Positions 1 through 4,820 of a DNA stretch of 8,101 nucleotides are shown here, piece by piece (the first letter of the stretch is position 1; each line of letters begins with the position of its first letter). A model generated the notes under the pieces. It had not been told where the DNA came from and did not search any database. It saw only the letters and a list, made by a program, of their open reading frames with translations. The DNA is from Eubacteriaceae bacterium UBA1433 (GTDB lineage: Bacteria > Bacillota > Clostridia > Eubacteriales > UBA1433), in the NCBI GenBank assembly GCA_002329295.1, contig DCTT01000018.1:195011-203111 (forward strand), written 5' to 3'. The position numbers and the translations under genes are program-made.

Positions 1-380
1 TTAAAAAATATCTGGAAATATTAAAAAACAAAGGCGCAAAGATGTGTGTTGCAACAGAAACGGAGAGTACATTGGCAATAAAGGCATTACAGAAAACAGG
101 TGTTTGGGATTTTTTTGAGTTTTGTATGAGTTCGAAAGATATCGGAAAAGGGAAACATCATCCGGATATTTATGAAATAGCGACAAAAAAGATGGGGTTT
201 GAGAAGAAAGAAGTAATCATTTATGAAGACGCATATTATGCAATACGCACGGCAAAAAAAGCGGGATTTGTAGTACATTGCATCTATGATGAGAGCCAGA
301 AAGAGCATTGGGAAGAATTGAAGAAATTGTCAGATCGTTTTTTTATAAATTATAATCAATGCATCGTCTCTGCTCAATAG
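1..380 (+). CDS. HAD-family hydrolase (phosphatase/phosphoglucomutase-like), C-terminal part, cut by window edge
   Basis: The frame is open from the left edge (first full codon at 3) and ends with TAG at 378-380, leaving about 125 residues. The visible part is the C-terminal Rossmann half of a HAD subfamily I hydrolase. Motif II is the Thr in MCVATETE, just after 42. Motif III is the Lys of GKHHPDIY near 153. Motif IV is the acidic pair in IIYEDAYYAI, with E-D codons at 225-230, which would bind Mg2+. The DxD nucleophile motif I and the cap domain lie outside the window. Family members dephosphorylate or isomerise small phosphorylated metabolites; the substrate cannot be read from this fragment. 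The internal ATG at 42 is not a plausible start because the HAD fold continues upstream of it. A terminator follows at 421-456. I am confident of the family and unsure of the specificity. Confidence 0.85.
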   Translation, partial: KKYLEILKNKGAKMCVATETESTLAIKALQKTGVWDFFEFCMSSKDIGKGKHHPDIYEIATKKMGFEKKEVIIYEDAYYAIRTAKKAGFVVHCIYDESQKEHWEELKKLSDRFFINYNQCIVSAQ

Positions 381-420
381 GGCAATGACGTTGTTTTATG
401 AATGAAATAAAATACGACAT

Positions 421-456
421 AAAAAAACCTCAAGGCAAATTTGCTTTGAGGTTTTT
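421..456. terminator. Bidirectional intrinsic terminator between convergent genes
   Basis: The arms CCTCAAGGCAA (428-438) and TTGCTTTGAGG (441-451) pair over about 11 bp with one G-U pair. The stem is flanked by seven A on the left and five T on the right, so either strand gives a GC-containing stem followed by a U-run. It lies between the end of the HAD gene (+) and the end of the YdbC-type gene (-) and can serve both. Confidence 0.9.
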
Positions 457-526
457 CAGCTTGAAATAATACTTGGTTTATTGTGCGTGTATGCGTCATA
501 TTGAAACAATGCTCATTTTGTCGATA

Positions 527-745
527 TTAGTCTTCGTTATTTAAAATTTCTTTTAAAATGGTTATTTCTTCTTCGGAAAGGGTGATGCCTTTACTCATTT
601 TATCGCCATCGGGAGACCATTCCCGAATGTCGTATTTGGCATCTCGATTGTTCCAGCTGACCATATTCAACTCTTTTCTCCAACCATTTTTTGACTCGCT
701 CAGTACGCCCAGTTTTTTGACGATTTCATATTTAAATTCAGCCAT
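527..745 (-). CDS. YdbC-type PC4-fold single-stranded nucleic-acid-binding protein
   Basis: This is a 72-residue protein starting MAEFKYEIVKKLG and ending ILNNED. The pattern of a short beta-rich region with NGWRKELNMVSWN, then KYDIREWSPDG and KMSKGITLSEEE before a C-terminal helix, is that of the YdbC/PC4 family. The known member from Lactococcus lactis is a dimeric PC4-like protein that binds single-stranded DNA. Length matches the family. I chose ATG 745 rather than the in-frame ATG at 757, because GAGGTG (755-750) lies between them as Shine-Dalgarno sequence and the upstream ATG would overlap it. It is monocistronic: it has its own promoter at 788-816 and shares the terminator at 421-456. 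The cellular role is unknown; a part in transcription, repair or recombination is inferred from the fold only. Confidence 0.88.
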   Translation of the reverse strand: MAEFKYEIVKKLGVLSESKNGWRKELNMVSWNNRDAKYDIREWSPDGDKMSKGITLSEEEITILKEILNNED

Positions 746-787
746 ATAACACCTCATGTAATGTAATTATGTTCAAACACGAAACTC

Positions 788-816
788 AGTATACCGTTTT
801 CTCCTGAAAAAAACAA
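788..816 (-). promoter_or_regulatory. Sigma-A-like promoter of the YdbC-type gene
   Basis: On the minus strand the -35 is TTGTTT (816-811), the spacer is 17 bases, and the -10 is TATACT (793-788, 5 of 6 to consensus). Transcription would start near 781, giving a leader of about 35 bases to the ATG at 745. The -35 is weak (3 of 6); the -10 and the exact spacing carry the call. Confidence 0.65.
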
Positions 817-867
817 TACCTTTTGTGAATATCATTTTATACTGCATATTGATATTGCTTTTTTTAA

Positions 868-890
868 ACTTGCTTTGTGAGAAGCAAAGT
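868..890 (-). terminator. Possible weak terminator or 3' hairpin after the esterase gene
   Basis: ACTT-GCTT at 868-875 pairs with AAGC-AAGT at 882-890, with A886 bulged and a six-base loop. It overlaps the first base of the esterase stop codon. In the minus direction the hairpin is followed by only about three T and then a run of A, so termination would be weak. It could equally be a 3'-end-stabilising hairpin. Confidence 0.3.
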
Positions 891-1633
891 CAGGAACGCT
901 TCATTAAAAAGTCGGCGATTTTGTCAAAGGGATCGTATCGTTGTTCGGACAAAACAAAAAGATGTTCTCCGCTGTCGAATAAACAAAGTTCTTTATCTGT
1001 GGAACGAATATGATTGTATACATATTCGGAACTCTTTGCGTAGATGGTGGAATCATCTTTTGTGTGAATAATCAAAGCAGGGGAGGTGATGTTCTCAACC
1101 AGGCTTTTGTCTCGAAAATTGTCAGCCAAATCAAACATTGCTTGAGGAAAGCAGCTCGGCACATCTTCATAATGAATATGATATTGCTTATAAAGGCCGA
1201 CTTTGCCTCCGGTAGGGCGATGGATATATTCGGTGTCGTGCTTTTGGGCGAACAAGCAGGTTTCGACAAAGTCCAAAGCAGTGGCCATCGGGATAATGCC
1301 TGCAATATCATTGTGAGCGGCAGCAAGGTATACCGTTAACAAACCGCCCAGAGAGAGTCCGGATACAAAAATTTTTTCATGTCGTTCTTTTACCTTTTGG
1401 TAATCAGCTTCCGCCTTCGCAATTAAGTCCAGATAGGTAGTTTTCGCCAAATCTTCTTTCGTGGTTCCGTGGCCGGCAAGATTGACGCCATAGACCCAGT
1501 AACCAAGGCAATTGAGATAGTTTGCCAAAGGACGCAGTTGAGAAGCGCCCGATGTGGCGCCGTGCAACAGCAAAACGGCCTCCTCTCTCCAACCTTCAAA
1601 AACATATTCTTTGTTTTTTTCCATGTAAATCAT
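890..1633 (-). CDS. Alpha/beta hydrolase, Est30/monoacylglycerol-lipase-like carboxylesterase
   Basis: This is a 247-residue cytosolic serine hydrolase with no signal peptide. HGATSG (residues 24-29) after the hydrophobic strand VLLLHG forms the oxyanion region. GLSLGG (92-97) is the nucleophile elbow with Ser94. Asp194 in TKDDSTI and His224 in SGEHLF complete the triad. The size of about 250 residues and the order of motifs match small carboxylesterases such as Est30 and the monoacylglycerol lipases; the natural ester is unknown. ATG 1633 is preceded by a consensus AGGAGG (1648-1643) nine bases upstream; an in-frame ATG at 1624 is a less likely start. It is the third gene of the hprK unit, 46 bases after the PHP gene, and that gap can fold into a hairpin touching the SD. 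Confidence is high for the fold and catalytic residues and low for the substrate. Confidence 0.9.
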   Translation of the reverse strand: MIYMEKNKEYVFEGWREEAVLLLHGATSGASQLRPLANYLNCLGYWVYGVNLAGHGTTKEDLAKTTYLDLIAKAEADYQKVKERHEKIFVSGLSLGGLLTVYLAAAHNDIAGIIPMATALDFVETCLFAQKHDTEYIHRPTGGKVGLYKQYHIHYEDVPSCFPQAMFDLADNFRDKSLVENITSPALIIHTKDDSTIYAKSSEYVYNHIRSTDKELCLFDSGEHLFVLSEQRYDPFDKIADFLMKRS

Positions 1634-1642
1634 GGCAGATAT

Positions 1643-1668
1643 CCTCCTGTGATTTTTTAAAAATCAGG
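1643..1668 (-). promoter_or_regulatory. Esterase SD with overlapping hairpin
   Basis: The SD AGGAGG lies at 1648-1643. Just upstream, on the minus strand, CCT-GATTTTT at 1668-1659 can pair with the AAAATC and AGG at 1656-1646 with a two-base bulge. That ties up the first AGG of the SD. There is no T-run after it, so it is not a terminator. A role in limiting esterase translation is inference. Confidence 0.35.
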
Positions 1669-1679
1669 TCAATTTATCA

Positions 1680-2399
1680 TTATACTTTTTTTCCGTTTTC
1701 ACGTAAAAAAGCTAAAAACCTGTTTATATCCGTGTTGATAATCAGCTCTTGGGGAAAGCGTTCTTCCTGTAAAATCTTTAACACATCATCAAAGTTGCCG
1801 ACATTGTGGCAGATGTGTGCATCGGAGCTTAAAGCAACCATGCAATCGTGTTTTTTGCAAAAAGTCGCCATTTGACGCATATTGCCAATACCGCCTTTGC
1901 GCACACCATGAACGGAGGCGTTGTTAAACTCGATAAGAGTGTTGTTTTCGGCGGCTTTTTTGATTACGGGTTCGTAATCAATGTGAAAGAAGGGGGCATC
2001 GATATGACCCAGCATATCGACATTGCGATTATCCAATACGGCGAGCAGTGCTTCTGTGTCTTCGCATGGACGGTAGGGTTGATAGGTATGTTTGTGCATA
2101 GAAGCAATAACAAAATTGAACCAGTGTTCGGGCAACTCAAAGCTGTCCAAAGAACCGTTTTCGTCTAAAATATTGGCTTCAATGCCGATAATGAGTGCGA
2201 CGGAAAACTTATCGCTTGGAATCAATGAAAGTCCTTCATAATACCAATCAGGCGGTGCATACGGCATTCTTGGGCCGTGTTCTGTGTAACAAAGCAGTTC
2301 AATTCCTTTTTGTTTCGCACTCTGAACATTTTCTTCTAAAGTCGAAAAGGCATGATTGCAGGCAATGGTGTGGGTATGTGGGTCAATAATATATTTCAT
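1680..2399 (-). CDS. YcdX-type PHP-domain metal-dependent phosphatase
   Basis: This is a 239-residue protein of the polymerase-and-histidinol-phosphatase superfamily, close to E. coli YcdX. All expected metal ligands are visible in order: His8 and His10 in DPHTHT, His16, His41 in TEHGPRMPYAPP, Glu74 in GIEAN, His102 in SMHKH, His132 in GHIDAP, and Asp193 and His195 in SSDAH. Their spacing fits the trinuclear metal site of YcdX almost exactly. The family hydrolyses phosphate esters; the physiological substrate is unsettled. ATG 2399 follows AGGAAA (2410-2405) at a normal distance and begins 14 bases after the hprK stop, so the two are co-transcribed. hprK next to a YcdX-type PHP gene is a familiar clostridial arrangement, which supports both annotations. 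The protein is full length with no missing residue. Confidence 0.93.
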   Translation of the reverse strand: MKYIIDPHTHTIACNHAFSTLEENVQSAKQKGIELLCYTEHGPRMPYAPPDWYYEGLSLIPSDKFSVALIIGIEANILDENGSLDSFELPEHWFNFVIASMHKHTYQPYRPCEDTEALLAVLDNRNVDMLGHIDAPFFHIDYEPVIKKAAENNTLIEFNNASVHGVRKGGIGNMRQMATFCKKHDCMVALSSDAHICHNVGNFDDVLKILQEERFPQELIINTDINRFLAFLRENGKKV

Positions 2400-2413
2400 A
2401 ATGGTTTCCTGTT

Positions 2414-3307
2414 CTAATCAAATTGTGTTAAAAAATCTTCCATAAAATCAAACCCCATAAATAAAGCGCGCGTGCGAATGGCTGCCGCTTCAATGAGTGC
2501 GGCAACGTTTCGACCTGCGGATACGGGGATTTGATAGAGAGGGACTTGACATTCCATTAAAGTATCATAGGCAATTTTGTCACCGAGTCTGTCGTATTGC
2601 ATATCGGCATTCCAAGGTACAAGGTCTACAATTAAATCCAAATCTTTGCGAATACGCACACTGCTGACGCCAAACAATATTTTGACATCAATAATGCCGA
2701 TACCTCGGATTTCCATAAAATAAGACCCTTCTTTCATGCCGCTGCAAATCAGCGTGCCTTCGTAGGTTTTTACGATTTTTACCAAATCATCGGCGACAAA
2801 GCGCCCGCCGCGCTTAATGAGCTCCAGTGCCGCTTCGCTTTTGCCGATGCCGCTGGCGCCGCGTATCAGTACGCCGACGCCGTAGACTTCCATCATTACG
2901 CCGTGCAGGCCAATCCATGGAGCATTTTCGTAGCTGAGATAGGAAGAAATTTTGAAAACGAGTGAGACGGAATCAACAGAAGAAGAAAGGAGAATGCAGT
3001 TATGTTTTTCGCACAACTCGGTAAGTAAAGGATAGTCGTTAATGTCATCGCCCAAAACAATCGCGGGGATTTTTTTGGTAATCAATGCAGTCAATGATTG
3101 TGTGGCGGCTTGAGGACTCAATGTTTGCAGGTAGGCAATTTCCGCTTTGCCCATTACACAAATGCAATCGTTGTTAAAATGATCATAAAAGCCGGTCAGC
3201 TGCAGACCGCAGCGAACGGCGTGGGTTTCGTTTACGGTAAGAGTTTCTTTTCCGGCATCATTGATGATGCGAAGAGCATTGCTGGCACAAAACATCTTTA
3301 AATTCAT
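2414..3307 (-). CDS. hprK: HPr kinase/phosphorylase
   Basis: HprK phosphorylates and dephosphorylates HPr at its regulatory serine and so controls carbon catabolite repression and PTS uptake in Bacillota. The 297-residue reading has a divergent N-terminal domain, then HG (His135) before YGVGVLIRG, Walker A GASGIGKS (150-157), and an acidic pair in VADD (Asp173-174). The HprK signature MEIRGIGIIDV (198-208) and the C-terminal PVSAGRN segment (261-267) with its phosphorylase-linked Arg follow. The frame continues upstream to an ATG at 3364 (316 residues). I chose ATG 3307 because GAGGT sits six bases upstream (3318-3314), the 3364 ATG has no SD, and the promoter at 3344-3372 overlaps that upstream ATG. 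It is the first gene of the unit with the PHP phosphatase and esterase. ptsH is not in the window. Confidence 0.96.
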   Translation of the reverse strand: MNLKMFCASNALRIINDAGKETLTVNETHAVRCGLQLTGFYDHFNNDCICVMGKAEIAYLQTLSPQAATQSLTALITKKIPAIVLGDDINDYPLLTELCEKHNCILLSSSVDSVSLVFKISSYLSYENAPWIGLHGVMMEVYGVGVLIRGASGIGKSEAALELIKRGGRFVADDLVKIVKTYEGTLICSGMKEGSYFMEIRGIGIIDVKILFGVSSVRIRKDLDLIVDLVPWNADMQYDRLGDKIAYDTLMECQVPLYQIPVSAGRNVAALIEAAAIRTRALFMGFDFMEDFLTQFD

Positions 3308-3313
3308 AAACAG

Positions 3314-3318
3314 ACCTC
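3314..3318 (-). promoter_or_regulatory. Ribosome binding site fixing the hprK start
   Basis: On the minus strand GAGGT is followed by six bases and the ATG at 3307. The longer frame from 3364 has no comparable site, so this SD decides the start. Confidence 0.8.
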
Positions 3319-3336
3319 GCAGTGAAAAAATGCTAT

Positions 3337-3352
3337 CGCTATTATGATAACG
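3337..3352. promoter_or_regulatory. Imperfect dyad over the hprK -10 (operator candidate)
   Basis: CGCTAT (3337-3342), a four-base centre, and ATAACG (3347-3352) match as inverted repeats at 5 of 6 positions. The site covers the hprK -10 and start region, where a repressor would act. It is AT-rich and short, so chance is possible. Confidence 0.25.
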
Positions 3353-3372
3353 AAATATCTTCATATCTGCAA
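3344..3372 (-). promoter_or_regulatory. hprK promoter
   Basis: On the minus strand the -35 is TTGCAG (3372-3367), the spacer is 17 bases, and the -10 is TATCAT (3349-3344, 5 of 6). Predicted initiation near 3337 leaves a leader of about 30 bases to ATG 3307. An imperfect dyad at 3337-3352 lies over the -10. Confidence 0.65.
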
Positions 3373-3383
3373 TGATTATTTGC

Positions 3384-3412
3384 TTGATAAAGCCAAAAGA
3401 ATGTGTTAATAT
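3384..3412 (+). promoter_or_regulatory. Promoter of the 60-residue gene, divergent from hprK
   Basis: The -35 is TTGATA (3384-3389, 5 of 6), the spacer is 17 bases, and the -10 is TAATAT (3407-3412), preceded by TG one base upstream as in extended -10 promoters. Initiation near 3419 gives a leader of about 33 bases. Its -35 is only 11 bases from that of hprK on the other strand. Confidence 0.7.
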
Positions 3413-3451
3413 GATTGAAAAATAACTTTACGCAGTATGGGAGGTAGGAAC

Positions 3452-3634
3452 ATGAAATATATCGTTGAAAGGGATTTGTTCATGAGTAAGCTTCGCAGTT
3501 TTATCAACGAAAAGGCTGAGGAAGGATACGAATTGGTAGAGGTATTTGTTTCGGAAGAAGACATCAAACGAGGCAACGACTGGGAATCTTGCCGTGCAAG
3601 TAAAGTCACGGTCATTATGAAAAAAGAAGATTGA
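3452..3634 (+). CDS. Uncharacterised 60-residue protein (DUF4177-like appearance)
   Basis: I do not recognise this protein with certainty. ATG 3452 follows GGGAGG (3439-3444) at seven bases; an in-frame ATG at 3437 overlaps that SD and is rejected. The 60 residues start MKYIVERDLFMSKL and end VIMKKED. They suggest a beta strand, an amphipathic helix with many charged residues (KLRSFINEKAEEG), a second strand (YELVEVFVSEED), and a final strand (SKVTVIMKK). The EEGYEL turn and the closing strand resemble small DUF4177-type proteins, but the match is by eye only. There is no signal peptide, membrane segment or cysteine pair (a single Cys). It has its own promoter, SD and terminator and so is a genuine single-gene unit. 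It may be co-controlled with the divergent hprK, but nothing in the sequence proves it. Confidence 0.75.
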   Translation: MKYIVERDLFMSKLRSFINEKAEEGYELVEVFVSEEDIKRGNDWESCRASKVTVIMKKED

Positions 3635-3648
3635 ATCGAAAAAAGACA

Positions 3649-3673
3649 AGAGTCTGTGCATACAGACTTTTTT
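3649..3673 (+). terminator. Intrinsic terminator after the 60-residue gene
   Basis: AGTCTGT (3651-3657) and ACAGACT (3662-3668) form a perfect 7-bp stem with a GCAT loop, followed by six T (3668-3673). It starts about 15 bases after the stop codon. Confidence 0.9.
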
Positions 3674-3697
3674 ATTGTCAGAAATGCTGAAAACAAA

Positions 3698-3727
3698 TGG
3701 ACAAAAAGAGCGTAAATAGCATATAAT
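3698..3727 (+). promoter_or_regulatory. nrdR promoter
   Basis: The -35 is TGGACA (3698-3703, 5 of 6), the spacer is 18 bases, and the -10 is a perfect TATAAT (3722-3727). A second TATAAT at 3730-3735 overlaps a 12-base perfect palindrome (3722-3733). The start would be near 3734, about 32 bases before the TTG start codon. Confidence 0.7.
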
Positions 3728-3765
3728 ATTATAATAGTGTAAGACGCATTAAAGGAGAAAACAAA

Positions 3766-4236
3766 TTGAAATGTCCCTTTTGCAGTGAATCGGAAAGTAA
3801 GGTCATCGATTCGCGCCCTGCCGAAAACGGCACGGTGGTCAGGCGAAGAAGAGAATGCATTGCTTGTCGAAGACGATTTACCACTTATGAAAAGTTAGAG
3901 ACGACACCGCTTGTGGTGATTAAAAAAAGCGGCGATCGACAGGTATATGATCGAAACAAAATTTTGTCAGGATTGCTCAAAGCCTGTGAGAAGAGACCTA
4001 TTTCGGCAGATACCATCGAGAGTCTTTTGGATACCATTGAGTACAAGGTTTTAACGCTCAGTGATAAAGAAGTGCATTCAAAGGATATCGGCGAAATTGT
4101 AATGGATGAACTCAAAAAAACAGACGAAGTGGCGTACGTGCGCTTTGCTTCGGTGTACAGACAGTTCAAGGATATCAATACCTTTATGAAAGAATTGAAA
4201 AAAATATTGGAAGAAGATGGAGAGAAAACACGATAA
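3766..4236 (+). CDS. nrdR: Transcriptional repressor NrdR (TTG start)
   Basis: NrdR represses ribonucleotide reductase genes by reading the (d)ATP level. The 156-residue protein starts MKCPFC; Cys3, Cys6, Cys31 and Cys34 form the zinc ribbon, followed by RRRFTTYEK. The ATP-cone then runs from about residue 46 to 140 (TTPLVVIKKSGDRQVYDRNKI ... VAYVRFASVYRQF). Length is typical. The start is TTG at 3766, supported by AAGGAG (3752-3757) eight bases upstream and by the family's invariant MxCPxC beginning; the ATG at 3771 is out of frame. The usual Gly after the fourth Cys is Arg here (CRRRF), a mild variant. It heads the nrdR-nudF-deoB unit, and the stop touches the next start. No nrd genes are present, so it acts in trans. 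Confidence 0.96.
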   Translation: MKCPFCSESESKVIDSRPAENGTVVRRRRECIACRRRFTTYEKLETTPLVVIKKSGDRQVYDRNKILSGLLKACEKRPISADTIESLLDTIEYKVLTLSDKEVHSKDIGEIVMDELKKTDEVAYVRFASVYRQFKDINTFMKELKKILEEDGEKTR

Positions 4237-4806
4237 ATGACAATGAAACAAAAAGAGATCACGGTGAATTCCACGTTGATTCACAAAGGGAAAATCATTG
4301 ATCTATATAAAGAAAATGTACGGCTTCCAAACGGAAAAGAAACAATCCGTGAAATTGTACGGCACAAAGGTGCTTGTGCGGTTTTGGCGACAACAGAAAA
4401 CGACGAAATTATATTAATTCAACAATACCGAAAATCGCTGGATAAAGTGATTTATGAAGTGCCGGCAGGAGGCATTGAATCGGGAGAAGACCTTGCTGTT
4501 TGCGCGATGAGAGAGCTGGAGGAAGAAACCGCCTATCGACCCAAAGATAATAACGTAATACATCTTGCCGGTTTATGTACAACACCGGGATTTTCTGACG
4601 AGATGATTCATATTTTTTATGCAAAAAATGTGGTCAGAACATCGGAGAAAAGAGACTGTGACGAGGACGAATTTATAGAGGTGCTGCTTTTGAGTGAAGC
4701 AGAAGTTTTAGAGTGGATCAGTACAGGGAAAATTATTGATGCCAAAACGGTATGTGCATTCTTTTTATATCAGCAATATAAAACAGACAACTTAGTACAA
4801 GGTTAA
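4237..4806 (+). CDS. nudF: Nudix hydrolase, ADP-ribose pyrophosphatase type
   Basis: This 189-residue cytosolic enzyme of the NudF type hydrolyses ADP-ribose to AMP and ribose 5-phosphate. The N-terminal strand region is followed by VLATTENDEIILIQQYR and YEVPAGG, then the Nudix box at residues 78-100. There Gly78, Glu84 and Arg92-Glu93-Leu94-x-Glu96-Glu97 are intact for Mg2+ binding, and the usual Gly near the end is Ala99 (EETAY). A Pro (TTPGFSDE, residue 117) roughly 16-17 residues past the box is typical of the ADP-ribose group. ATG 4237 directly follows the nrdR TAA, with GGAGAG (4219-4224) 12 bases upstream; ATG 4243 is a less likely alternative. It is translationally coupled to nrdR and followed 14 bases later by deoB, which acts on its product. 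Confidence 0.92.
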   Translation: MTMKQKEITVNSTLIHKGKIIDLYKENVRLPNGKETIREIVRHKGACAVLATTENDEIILIQQYRKSLDKVIYEVPAGGIESGEDLAVCAMRELEEETAYRPKDNNVIHLAGLCTTPGFSDEMIHIFYAKNVVRTSEKRDCDEDEFIEVLLLSEAEVLEWISTGKIIDAKTVCAFFLYQQYKTDNLVQG

Positions 4807-4820
4807 AGACGGAGCAAGGA

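Noticed and set aside
381..526. Possible small gene or RNA between the HAD and YdbC-type genes
   Set aside because: Only the bidirectional terminator is visible; there is no SD-led frame or further stable structure.
860..868. T-run near 860 as terminator tail for a + strand gene
   Set aside because: The hairpin lies after, not before, the T-run on the + strand, and no + strand gene ends there.
1010..1339. Open frame of 109 codons on the + strand
   Set aside because: It is antisense to the esterase, which has a full catalytic triad and a consensus SD. It has no SD and no recognisable protein features.
1753..1767. cre-like sequence (GGAAAGCGTTCTTC) inside the PHP gene
   Set aside because: Only the AAGCGTT core fits; the flanks do not, and it lies deep inside a coding region with no promoter near it.
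1848..2168. Open frame of 106 codons on the + strand
   Set aside because: It is antisense to the PHP gene with its full set of metal ligands; no SD or domain is seen.
3766..3773. ATG at 3771 as nrdR start
   Set aside because: It is out of frame with NrdR; the TTG at 3766 has correct SD spacing and gives the family's MKCPFC start.
3885..4274. Open frame of 129 codons on the - strand
   Set aside because: It is antisense to nrdR, has Ser/Leu-rich shadow composition, and shows no promoter or SD.
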